A DNA stretch of 64,000 bases from Flavobacterium gilvum. GTDB lineage: Bacteria > Bacteroidota > Bacteroidia > Flavobacteriales > Flavobacteriaceae. Location of the stretch: contig NZ_CP017479.1 in the NCBI RefSeq assembly GCF_001761465.1, forward strand, positions 2,294,001 through 2,358,000. The letters run 5' to 3'. Of this stretch, positions 27,280 to 35,817 are shown in pieces; position 1 is the stretch's first letter, and each line of letters starts with the position of its first letter. Below the pieces are notes generated by a model. The model did no database searches. It was not told the origin of the DNA and saw nothing but the letters and a program-made list of their open reading frames with translations. The position numbers and the translations under genes are program-made.

Positions 27280-28352
27280 TTAGTTAGTTTTCAAATACCA
27301 TTTCTTTGTCGCATTTGGTATATCCGAATCCAATATGTTTTCGATAGTATATTTTTTGGCTTCAGCATCTTTTAATTGATACGACCATGAAACTCTTTTT
27401 TGAGGTTGATAGCCTTCGCCAGTGCATTTGTATTCAGCGTAAAAACAACTTGTTGTAGTATCAGATTTTGACCAAGCGCTCCATCCTTCAGGAAGAATAT
27501 GTTTACCTATTTCACAGCTTATATAAACAGTTTTGGCAAAAGGTCTCCAAGGTCTTCCAAGATAGGCTTTGGTCACTTTTTCGTCTGCGGTAAGTTTACA
27601 GTTTTTAAAAACATATCCGTAGGCAATTCCGCTTTGTGTAGATGCAGCGGTGGCATACGAGTCACTTTTACTATGAATTGTGCAATTTTCGAATAAGGCA
27701 GTGGCATCGCCAAATATAAAATCGGTGGTACCTTCGATATAGCAATCTTTAAAATAGTTTTTATTTCCTTCACCCGAAGTGTAAAGCGTGTCCTGGTTTC
27801 CTAGGAATGAACAGTTGCTAAATTGCACTCTGTTTGCATTAACGCTCACAGCAACCGCCTGCCCGACGGGACCCGAAGTGTTTTTTATGGTTATATTTTT
27901 TGCAAAAAAATCATTTCCATCGACCAAGAGTGTTGGCGTATAAAAAGTACTGTTTCGCCCCAAATTTATTTTTCCGAAATAATCATCATAAGTAAGTATT
28001 GTTTTTTCACGGCTTTCGCCAATAAATGAAATTTGGGTATTCCAGGCGTGTACTTTTACTTTTTCATAATAAGTGCCATCTTTTATGAATATGGTGATTC
28101 TTTTTGCTGGATATGATTTGGCAGAATTTACCGCTTCCTGAATGGTTGTGAAATCACCAGTACCTTTTTGATCCACAGTGATGTTGAATTCATCTTTTAG
28201 AGCAACTTCAGTCTTTTTTTTTGAGAAACTAGTTTTTCTGTTTTATTTTCATTTGTGGCAGAACTCTCTTTTTGATTGCTGAGTTGAGAAAACGTTTTTG
28301 TATGCCATGTAATTAATAGTGTAAACAGAATTATTATTTTTATTTTTTTCAT
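27280..28352 (-). pseudogene. Pectin methylesterase (CE8), signal peptide out of frame by one base
   Basis: The main frame covers 27280-28176 (298 residues). It carries every CE8 hallmark: GQAVAV, QDTLY (Asp), TDFIFGDATALFENC (Asp) and LGRPWRP (Arg). Its apparent GTG start at 28176 is really an internal valine: the paralogue at 42568 reads IIVDSKGSGNF at the same place. Upstream, ATG 28352 opens a signal peptide (MKKIKIIILFTLLITW...TFSQ), but that frame stops after about 51 codons. A run of nine A in the coding strand (28214-28222) separates them, and ten A would restore one 358-codon gene. It may be a true mutation, phase variation or a sequencing slip. Confidence 0.85.
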
Positions 28353-28364
28353 TTATAAAAATGT

Positions 28365-29996
28365 TTATTTTGTTATTCTGAACCAATCAATGGCGACATT
28401 TCCGGCATCATTGATTATACCTTCCCTAAGTGCAACAAAGCCTATTTTTGCTCCTATCCATTTACCTTCTCTTGCTGTAAAACTTTCACCAATCGGGGTG
28501 AAATTTTTTCCATCTTCACTGTAGAAAAAGTCGCAAATTCCGCCAGGTTTTACTTTTGCTTGCAGATAAATTGTTTTGTTTGTTATCTGAACTGCTTTTC
28601 CTTCGGTTTCAGTTCCTTTTCTATCGACTTTTTTGGCCGTTTTTTGCGAAAGAAATAATTTACCATCAACTTGTTTCAAGCATAAAAAACTATAGTCCAA
28701 TCCCATAATTACCAATCCAGTATATTCTCCGTCAAATCTTGAGTTGAAAGTGATTTTTGTAGTAGCGGTAAAGGTATTGGCAGGTAGTTTTTGCAATAAT
28801 AAGTTTGGAACATCGTATAAACTTGTGGCATCTTTTGGTACAGGAATACAGTTCAAACTATAATATCCCATTGCCGTTGGCAACCCCCAAACAATCTGTG
28901 GATTTGCGTGCCATTGCCATTGCAAACCTAATTTTGGTGTATTGAATTCGTCACTTTCCGGAGGTGTTTCAATAGGGAAAGATTTTTTTCCAACGTTAGG
29001 CTTTTTATACGTCATAACCGGTTCGCCTATGCCGTTTTTGTCTTCATCTGTGCCAATAACTGGCCAGTCATTTTCCCATTTCATTGGTTGTAGGTGAACA
29101 ACTCTTCCATAAGCAAATTGATCCTGAAAATGGATAAACCAATCTTCTCTGGTTTGTGTTTGTACCCAAGCTCCCTGATGTGGTCCATTTATGGAAGATT
29201 TTCCCTGATCCATAACTTTTCTTTTTTCATAAGGGCCAAAAACGTTTTTGGATCTCATAACAATCTGCCATCCTGTGGCCACTCCGCCGGATGGAGCAAA
29301 TAGGTAGTAATAACCGTTTCGTTTGTGAAATTTAGGGCCTTCAACAGTTGGTTCATCGGGATGACCATCGAGAATCATAATATCATCATTGTTGGCGTGG
29401 GAACCTTCGGTATTCATTGTACAAACGGCCAACGCACTTTTTATTCCGGCTCGGCTTCCTGCAAAAGCATAGGCCAAATACGTTTTTCCGTTTTCATCCC
29501 AAAGTGGAGTAGGGTCAATGAGTCCTTTTCCTTCTTTAACCATTACAGGTTCAGACCAAGGCCCTTCGGCTTTTTTGGCTTTAACCATATAAATACCAAA
29601 ATCAGGATCAGGATAATAAATGTGAAATTCGTTGTTGTGGTAGCGGATGCAGGGTGCCCAAACACCATTTCCGTGTTGGACTTTGTTATAAACATTCAAA
29701 GGTTTTTGTACAGAAAGGGCGTATCCGATTAGTTTCCAGTTGACCAAATCTTTGGAGTGAAGAATTGGCAGCCCCGGAATGCAATTAAAAGATGAAGCCG
29801 TCATGTAATAATCATCACCAACCCGAATTGCATCCGGATCTGAATAGTCGGCATAGAGGATTGGATTTTTGTAGGTGCCATCTCCATTGTCGGCTACCCA
29901 GACTTGTGAATATTGTTTATCGTTCTTTTCCTGAGCAGTTGCCATTTGCATGACAATGCTCAGTAAAAGTATAGGAGTTATTTTTGAAAGTTTCAT
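28365..29996 (-). CDS. Glycoside hydrolase family 43 protein
   Basis: This is a 543-residue exported enzyme with signal peptide to about residue 21 (MQMATAQ). The five-bladed propeller has the GH43 acids in YADYSDPDAIRVGD (Asp at about 52), KGLIDPTPLWDENG and PTVEGPKFHKRNGYYY (Glu at about 215). A C-terminal beta-sandwich (about 350-540) matches GH43 accessory domains. Likely beta-xylosidase, arabinofuranosidase or galactosidase action on pectin side chains; substrate not readable. It is 13 bp from the pectinesterase gene and 15 bp from GH105. Confidence 0.92.
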   Translation of the reverse strand: MKLSKITPILLLSIVMQMATAQEKNDKQYSQVWVADNGDGTYKNPILYADYSDPDAIRVGDDYYMTASSFNCIPGLPILHSKDLVNWKLIGYALSVQKPLNVYNKVQHGNGVWAPCIRYHNNEFHIYYPDPDFGIYMVKAKKAEGPWSEPVMVKEGKGLIDPTPLWDENGKTYLAYAFAGSRAGIKSALAVCTMNTEGSHANNDDIMILDGHPDEPTVEGPKFHKRNGYYYLFAPSGGVATGWQIVMRSKNVFGPYEKRKVMDQGKSSINGPHQGAWVQTQTREDWFIHFQDQFAYGRVVHLQPMKWENDWPVIGTDEDKNGIGEPVMTYKKPNVGKKSFPIETPPESDEFNTPKLGLQWQWHANPQIVWGLPTAMGYYSLNCIPVPKDATSLYDVPNLLLQKLPANTFTATTKITFNSRFDGEYTGLVIMGLDYSFLCLKQVDGKLFLSQKTAKKVDRKGTETEGKAVQITNKTIYLQAKVKPGGICDFFYSEDGKNFTPIGESFTAREGKWIGAKIGFVALREGIINDAGNVAIDWFRITK

Positions 29997-30010
29997 TTTA
30001 TGAATATTGT

Positions 30011-31243
30011 TTATCTGTTCAATTCCAAAGCAGCAAGAATAAATGGTCCTGTAGCTTTAGGATCATTGTCTTTTTTCTTTTCATTCACATAATATTCATA
30101 AGAACCATCTCTGTATGGAGTACCTCCTAAACCAGCTACTTGACAGGCTTGAGTCAGGGTTATTGTTCCGTCAGCATCAACTTTTATCAATTGTTTTGTT
30201 AAACCATCAAAAGCTTTATTGGCTAATTTTTTAAATTTTGCTGGTAAATAGCCTTTATTAGCACCTTTTGCAAAAGCATAAGCAAACATGGATGAACCGG
30301 ATGCTTCCAGATAATTTCCTTTTTCGCCACCTTTGTCAGTTACCTGATACCATAAACCTGATTTATCTTGATATTTGGCTAAGCTTTCGCAGGCATTATT
30401 CAGGTAGCCAACTAATTCTTTTTGTTTTGGATGATTTTTCGGGAAGTAATCCAAAACGTCTACCAGCGCCATTACATACCATCCGAGAGCTCTTGACCAG
30501 AAATTTGGTGAGTTTCCGGTTTCTTTATTTGCCCAAGGCATTTGTTTGCTTTCGTCCCAACCATGATATAATAATCCAGTTTTTGGGTCGGTGGCGTGCA
30601 TCTGAATTTGTTCGAATTGTTTGGCTACATCATCAAGATTTTTTCCGTTTTCGAAAGTGACAGTATATTGGGCATAAAAAGGTTCACCCATGTATAAACC
30701 GTCTAGCCACATTTGGTTTGGATACACTTTTTTGTGCCAAAATCCGCCACTTTTCGTTCTTGGGTGGCTTTCCAATTGTTTTTTTAGCGTTTGCATTGCT
30801 GTCAAATAGTGATTGTCGTTTGTTTTTTTGTAAATATCAAACAGTAAACGACCGGCTACGACCATATCAATATTGTAGTTTTCTAATTCATAGGTTTTGA
30901 TTGTACCGTCTGCATTGACCAAAGCATCGGCATAACCTTTTACATATGCAGTGTATCTCGGGTCAGGATTTTTTTTATATAATTCTTCAAAAGAATGTAA
31001 GACCAAACCGTGAACATAGTCCCATTTTGGGGCTTTGGCATCATCAATCATGAAGGCTTGAGGATGGCGTTTCATCAATGTCAGAGCCATTTTATCTGAC
31101 CATTTCATGTTTGATGAAACTTTAATTTGATTTTGAGATTCTACATTCTGTGCAGGTTGTTGCGCAACAGTTTTACAACTGAGAAATGTAACCGAAATGA
31201 AAAGTAGAGTTGCCTTAAAAAAGTATTGTTTACAATTTACCAT
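30011..31243 (-). CDS. GH105/GH88 unsaturated rhamnogalacturonyl hydrolase
   Basis: This is a 410-residue (alpha/alpha)6-barrel protein, a lipoprotein by its signal (FLSCK, Cys23). The catalytic Asp lies in NQMWLDGLYMGEPFYAQY (D181), with the conserved NFWSRALGWYVMALVD and GKGNYLEASGSSMF-type blocks. The family removes unsaturated galacturonic acid from the non-reducing end of lyase products. The released sugar rearranges to DKI, the substrate of KduI encoded at 53053. First gene of a tight group running to 24109. Confidence 0.92.
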   Translation of the reverse strand: MVNCKQYFFKATLLFISVTFLSCKTVAQQPAQNVESQNQIKVSSNMKWSDKMALTLMKRHPQAFMIDDAKAPKWDYVHGLVLHSFEELYKKNPDPRYTAYVKGYADALVNADGTIKTYELENYNIDMVVAGRLLFDIYKKTNDNHYLTAMQTLKKQLESHPRTKSGGFWHKKVYPNQMWLDGLYMGEPFYAQYTVTFENGKNLDDVAKQFEQIQMHATDPKTGLLYHGWDESKQMPWANKETGNSPNFWSRALGWYVMALVDVLDYFPKNHPKQKELVGYLNNACESLAKYQDKSGLWYQVTDKGGEKGNYLEASGSSMFAYAFAKGANKGYLPAKFKKLANKAFDGLTKQLIKVDADGTITLTQACQVAGLGGTPYRDGSYEYYVNEKKKDNDPKATGPFILAALELNR

Positions 31244-31407
31244 AATGATGTGTTTTTATATTTAATATTTTTTATTTGTCCCAATTTGGACTCTATTTTA
31301 CAGCGGAGATGTTTTTAAATTTGTTCATTAGTCTGCCAAATCGCTCAAATATTGTACCATTTTCCTTTGTTTATGCTGATCTTTTGAAAACTAGGTTGTT
31401 ACTTTTT

Positions 31408-32343
31408 TTATTCAAAGACTTTATTTAAAAATGTCGTTGTATAAGTTACAGTTTCGTCAAACCAGGGATTCAGAAACCAAAAAGAATGGGGAGAATTTTC
31501 AATCGTTTTGACTTCGTTATATATTTTGTGTTGATTTAAAATGGTAATCATATCATCTCTTCCGGCATGAAAACGTTCTTTGCTGCTGTTTATAAACAGG
31601 ATAGGAGGGGTGTTTTTATTGGTGTGCGTTAATGCTGATGCCTCTTTCCAGTTTTCAGGAACCGTTTCATAATTTCCGCCCAACCATAAACCTGCAATTT
31701 CTCCTTCTTTGGATTCGGGGTGTTTGAAGGATAAAATGCCATCAATATCTATGATAGCTTGGACAGCTGATGTGACTTTATTGTTTTTTTCTTTTTCTTC
31801 AAAAAGTTTGTTGTTGTTTGTTGTGCCAATTAATGCAGCCATCTGTCCTCCAGATGAGCAGCCCAAGATTGCTATTTTAGCAGGATTGGTATTGAATTGA
31901 ACAGCATTTTTTCGGATATATCGAATTGCTTTTTTTACATCAAAAATTGCCGTTGGATATTTTGCTTCCTGTGATAATCGGTATTCTACTGTGAAACACG
32001 AAAACCCTTTTGAAGCGACTTCCTGCGCAAAGATTTCCATTTGGGACTTATTTCCGGACTTCCAGCCACCGCCGTGTAGTATCACTATTGCCGGATTTGT
32101 TTTTTTGTTATCACAAAAATAAGCGTCAAAATGTAATTTTCGATCACTTATTTCTGAATATACAACCTCTTTTTTTTCTGTTATGTTAGAATGTTTTTTA
32201 GGCTGTACGAGGCTAATAAACGGATAGCTCTTTTTCTCTTTATTATAAACACTTTTCGGTGTGTATGTTGTGTCGATAACATACTTGGGTTGAGCTTGAA
32301 TAGCTGTCGAAATCAATAATAGTATTACGGCTATTTTTCTCAT
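31408..32343 (-). CDS. Exported alpha/beta hydrolase, carbohydrate esterase-like
   Basis: This is a 311-residue protein with signal peptide (to about AQAQ18). The oxyanion motif HGGGWKSGN is at about 91-99. Nucleophile elbow GCSSGG (Ser at about 163) and a C-terminal His in NSPHSFWF (about 284) are visible. It belongs to the BD-FAE/acetylesterase-like group and probably removes acetyl or other esters from pectin. It has its own 155-165 bp gaps on either side, so it could have an extra promoter. Confidence 0.85.
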   Translation of the reverse strand: MRKIAVILLLISTAIQAQPKYVIDTTYTPKSVYNKEKKSYPFISLVQPKKHSNITEKKEVVYSEISDRKLHFDAYFCDNKKTNPAIVILHGGGWKSGNKSQMEIFAQEVASKGFSCFTVEYRLSQEAKYPTAIFDVKKAIRYIRKNAVQFNTNPAKIAILGCSSGGQMAALIGTTNNNKLFEEKEKNNKVTSAVQAIIDIDGILSFKHPESKEGEIAGLWLGGNYETVPENWKEASALTHTNKNTPPILFINSSKERFHAGRDDMITILNQHKIYNEVKTIENSPHSFWFLNPWFDETVTYTTTFLNKVFE

Positions 32344-32498
32344 TTTTTTTGTAAAAGTGATTTTTTTTGTAAAAAAGGAGTTGGATAAAATATATCATAC
32401 TCCTAAATTTCAATTATTTAAAATAGTGCAATTGCAGGTCTATTTTGTTGATATATAGGTCTTTGATGGAAAATTTTAATGCTTAAAAAAGTGGTTTT

Positions 32499-33935
32499 TT
32501 AGTTATTAATTAGTTTTCCATTAATGTGAGTTTCTATAAATTTTAGGTTTTCGACATTTTCAATAGCGTAAGGTTGATCTACCTTTTCGATTGTTACATT
32601 TTTGAAAGTTATATTTTTTACAGGAGATTCTTTGTATCCTTTGGCTAGAATAGAATATTTACCGCCGTTTTTCACTTTCACATTTTCCAGATAAATGTTT
32701 TCAATGCGCGGAATAAAGTCTCCGTTTTGATTGCCGTGTACGTTGTAGAACATGTCTGCTTTTAATACAGCTTCTTTAACTTGTCCAATTTCTATGTTTC
32801 TCACGTAGAAATTTTCAATTAAAGCTCCTCTTCTTGAATTGGTTTTCAATCGGATGGCTACGTCTAGATTTGGACTGCTCATGATGCAATTTTCGACATA
32901 TACATTGCTTACGCCACCTGATATTTCACTTCCTATGGTAACCCCTCCATGTCCATCAAACATGGTGCAGTTTTGGACAATGATATTTTCGCTCTTCATA
33001 GCAACTCTTCTTCCATCAGCATCACGCCCCGATTTTATGGCAATGCAGTCATCTCCAGTGTTGAAAGTGCAATTTTTTATAATCACATTTTTTGAATATT
33101 CAGGGTCGCAACCATCATTGTTTGGACCATGACTATTGATGGTAACACCGTCAACTATTATGTTTTTTGATTTTATTGGATGAATTTCCCAAAAAGGAGA
33201 ATTTATTATAGTAATATTTTGGATAAGTACATTGGTACATTCAAAAAATTCTAAAAAATTGGGTCTCAAATAGTGGCCTTCTCCAAAAATTCTTTCTTCA
33301 ACAGGAACGTTTTTTTCTGCCATATCCACTAAGCGTTCCCGATTTAGAGGGTCTGATTGAGAGGGATTTCCTTTTTTCCAGCCATATCTTTCGCTCCCAC
33401 ACCAAGGCCACCAGTTCTCGCTATTGGCTTGGCCATTTAGAGTTCCTTTTCCGGTAACGGCAACATTCTTTTTTTTGTAAGCATATACAAGTGGGGAGTA
33501 GTTCATGTACTCTGTGCCTTCAAAAGAGGTGTGGACTAAGGGATAATAGTCTTTTGGGTTGGTACTGAAAAGGATTTCGGCACCTTCTTCCAGATGAAGG
33601 TTTACATTGTCTTCTAGATGGATAGCGCTTGATTTATATTTTCCTTTAGGAACTAATACTGTTCCGCCTCCACTTTTTGAACATTCTTGGATGGCTTTTT
33701 TGAAAAAATTTGTGTTGTCTGTTATTCCGTCAGCTTTTGCACCGAATTTTACAATGTTAAATGTTTGTTTTTTAAAAGTAGGAGGTGCAACCTCTTTTAG
33801 TATCTTTTGCATATCATTCCAAGCTTTTTTGCTTAGGTCATTTGTCTGTGAAAAAATAAATTGACAGGTAAAAAGACAGGAAAAAACTAAAAAAAATAAT
33901 TTTTTTTGAACAGAAATGTTAAGTGTTTGATTCAT
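32499..33935 (-). CDS. GH28 polygalacturonase, canonical active site
   Basis: This is a 478-residue exported beta-helix (signal peptide to about FSQ30). All GH28 signatures are present: NND (272-274), DD (295-296), GHG (328-330) and RLK (362-364). It hydrolyses alpha-1,4 galacturonan, probably as an exo-enzyme in the periplasm. It heads the minus-strand pectin operon and is divergent from lacI. A LacI-type operator (33966-33981) lies 30 bp upstream of its start. Confidence 0.93.
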   Translation of the reverse strand: MNQTLNISVQKKLFFLVFSCLFTCQFIFSQTNDLSKKAWNDMQKILKEVAPPTFKKQTFNIVKFGAKADGITDNTNFFKKAIQECSKSGGGTVLVPKGKYKSSAIHLEDNVNLHLEEGAEILFSTNPKDYYPLVHTSFEGTEYMNYSPLVYAYKKKNVAVTGKGTLNGQANSENWWPWCGSERYGWKKGNPSQSDPLNRERLVDMAEKNVPVEERIFGEGHYLRPNFLEFFECTNVLIQNITIINSPFWEIHPIKSKNIIVDGVTINSHGPNNDGCDPEYSKNVIIKNCTFNTGDDCIAIKSGRDADGRRVAMKSENIIVQNCTMFDGHGGVTIGSEISGGVSNVYVENCIMSSPNLDVAIRLKTNSRRGALIENFYVRNIEIGQVKEAVLKADMFYNVHGNQNGDFIPRIENIYLENVKVKNGGKYSILAKGYKESPVKNITFKNVTIEKVDQPYAIENVENLKFIETHINGKLINN

Positions 33936-33965
33936 CTGATTTTATTTTAAAATAACACAAACTCA

Positions 33966-33981
33966 TGCAATCGATTACGCA
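33966..33981 (-). promoter_or_regulatory. LacI-type operator, GH28 operon
   Basis: TGCAATCGATTACGCA with flanking TTTG on the coding side (TTTGCGTAATCGATTGCAT in minus-strand reading). It is the first of six near-identical palindromes in the window. Confidence 0.8.
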
Positions 33982-34151
33982 AACCTAGATATTATTTTTA
34001 GAAAAACAAATAAAAGGTTTAAAAAAAAATATAAATAAAAAAAAATGCTTGTATTTTTGCGGTATTAAATGTTTAATGTTACTTTATATGAATTTTTTCA
34101 AGTGTTTTTTTCTCTTTAAGTTTTGAAATGTAAGAAAAGCTTTTGCTTTTA

Positions 34152-34165
34152 TGTAATCGATAACA
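34152..34165 (+). promoter_or_regulatory. LacI-type operator, autoregulatory
   Basis: TGTAATCGATAACA, 66 bp before the lacI ATG. It differs from the other sites at one position and lacks the adjacent TTTG. Confidence 0.72.
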
Positions 34166-34231
34166 TTGTTCGTTTTTTAATATTTTTTTTGTTTACTTTT
34201 ACCGACAAATTTTTATATTTTAATTTCCGTT

Positions 34232-35257
34232 ATGGATCAAAAAACTACAATTTACGATATAGCTAAAAAACTCGATATTACTGCAGCTACCGTATCGAGA
34301 GCTTTAAATAATAATCCAAAAATCAGTGAAGTTACTCGTAAACTGGTTTTGGAAACTGCTGCCAAAATGAATTACAAGCAAAATAGGTTGGCACAATCGC
34401 TTCGAAGTGGGAAAAGTAATAATGTAGGAGTTATAGTCCCGCGTATCGATAGTAACTTTTTTGCATCTGCAATTCGGGGTATAGAAGAGGAATTGCGTCC
34501 CGAAGGATATCATGTTATTATTTGTCAGACCCTTGAGGATGAAAACAGGCAGGCTGAAAATATTACTACTTTATTAAATGCTCAAGTTGATGGGATTTTG
34601 ATGTCTATTTCTCATCTTTCAAAAGAAAACGATCCTGTTATTAGAAATGTTATCAATAAAAATGTTCCTTTAGTGTTTTTTGACCGAAAAAAAAATATGG
34701 ATGGTGTGAGTTCGGTGACTATCAATGACTTTGAAGCAGGCTATTTGGCGACAAAAAATTTAATTGAACAAGGCTGTAAGCGAATTGCCCATTTGACCGG
34801 TGATCAAACATTGGAGATTTATGTAAATAGGTATGATGGATTTAAAAAAGCTTTATTGGATAATGATTTGAAGTTAAATCCGGATTATGTTTTTCAAACC
34901 AAAAGTAATGTTGAAGCCGGAAGGCAAGCAATTGACAGATTGTTAAGTCTGGATCCGCCACCTGATGGGATTTTTTCCTCGAGTGATTTTGCTGCCCTGG
35001 GTGTTATACAGGAGTTGCAGGAGAGAGGGATAAAAGTTCCTGAAGAATTTTGTGTGTTTGGTTTTGGTAATGAGCCGTTTACCAGATTTATGGAATTAAC
35101 TATTTCGTCGGTAGATCAATCTCCTTTAGAAATGGGTAGAATGGCTGCCAAGGTTTTTTTGGAACAAATTAATAATACTGATAATGTAAAAATTGAAAAA
35201 AAGGTTGTGCTTACTCCAGAGCTGCATATTCGAAAATCTTCTACCCGAATTAAGTAA
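34232..35257 (+). CDS. LacI/GalR family transcriptional regulator of the pectin locus
   Basis: This 341-residue protein has a LacI helix-turn-helix at about residues 5-25 (IYDIAKKLDITAATVSRALN) and a hinge AQSLRSGKSN. A periplasmic-binding-type ligand domain (about 60-335) follows. The central position in the locus and six matching palindromes around its targets, one before its own gene, make it the likely local repressor. The ligand is unknown; a uronate or KDG-type intermediate would fit. Monocistronic with a strong terminator. Confidence 0.92.
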   Translation: MDQKTTIYDIAKKLDITAATVSRALNNNPKISEVTRKLVLETAAKMNYKQNRLAQSLRSGKSNNVGVIVPRIDSNFFASAIRGIEEELRPEGYHVIICQTLEDENRQAENITTLLNAQVDGILMSISHLSKENDPVIRNVINKNVPLVFFDRKKNMDGVSSVTINDFEAGYLATKNLIEQGCKRIAHLTGDQTLEIYVNRYDGFKKALLDNDLKLNPDYVFQTKSNVEAGRQAIDRLLSLDPPPDGIFSSSDFAALGVIQELQERGIKVPEEFCVFGFGNEPFTRFMELTISSVDQSPLEMGRMAAKVFLEQINNTDNVKIEKKVVLTPELHIRKSSTRIK

Positions 35258-35282
35258 GTTTTTTTGTCGAAAATCATATTTT

Positions 35283-35318
35283 AAAAACTGCCAGGAATTG
35301 TTTCTGGCAGTTTTTTTT
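35283..35318 (+). terminator. Terminator of lacI
   Basis: The stem AAAACTGCCAG/CTGGCAGTTTT with loop GAATTGTTT is followed by a T run, 26 bp after the stop codon. Confidence 0.92.
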
Positions 35319-35586
35319 ATGAAACTATATGTAGGAATTTTGGTTGTTTAGTATTTTTTTAAGATTTAGCTAGAGATGTGGCTAATAAATTGGTTTTTTT
35401 TGGACTCAAAAAGAGTGTGGAATTGCTTGAAGAGGTGTTAATAGATTGTTGTTTTACACCTGTTTTTTGAGATAATACCAATATTAGTGCACTATTTATA
35501 AGACATGTGTAAATATTATTTATTTTTTTTATTGAATTTATTTTTTTGTCGTTTTTTATTTTTTTTAATCAAAATTAATTTTTATG

Positions 35587-35617
35587 TTTGTGCAATCGAT
35601 TACATCTGTTATGATAT
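35587..35617 (+). promoter_or_regulatory. LacI-type operator overlapping the susC promoter
   Basis: TTTG (35587-35590) is directly followed by TGCAATCGATTACA (35591-35604). After a 19-bp spacer comes TATGATAT (35610-35617), a partial match to TAnnTTTG. The operator thus fills the promoter spacer, where a bound repressor would block RNA polymerase. Confidence 0.7.
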
Positions 35618-35817
35618 TTTTAACAAATGATAGTCTGATGGCGTAATAATCTTTCTGAATACTAAAGCTTAAAAAAAGGAATTACAGAATATTCTTAATT
35701 AGAATGTCAAACTAAAAAATAATAATAAACTCAATTTTTTTTGCTTAACCCAAAAGCATACCTCTCTAATAATAATAAACAATAAACCAAACCAAATTAA
35801 CCAGTAAATGTAATGCT

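Larger units (their letters stand above)
33936..34231. other. Divergent control region between GH28 and lacI
   Basis: This is 296 bp of very AT-rich DNA with one operator in front of each gene (33966 and 34152). There is no other gene. This is probably the hub of local regulation, because the regulator can control both its own gene and the hydrolase operon from here. Confidence 0.7.
35258..35817. other. Intergenic region upstream of susC
   Basis: This 560-bp region holds the lacI terminator (35283-35318), an AT-rich stretch, and the susC operator/promoter (35587-35617). A long untranslated leader of about 200 bp precedes susC. No open frame of note. Confidence 0.65.

Noticed and set aside
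29325..29732. Long plus-strand frame within the GH43 gene
   Set aside because: Antisense shadow of the GH43 catalytic domain.
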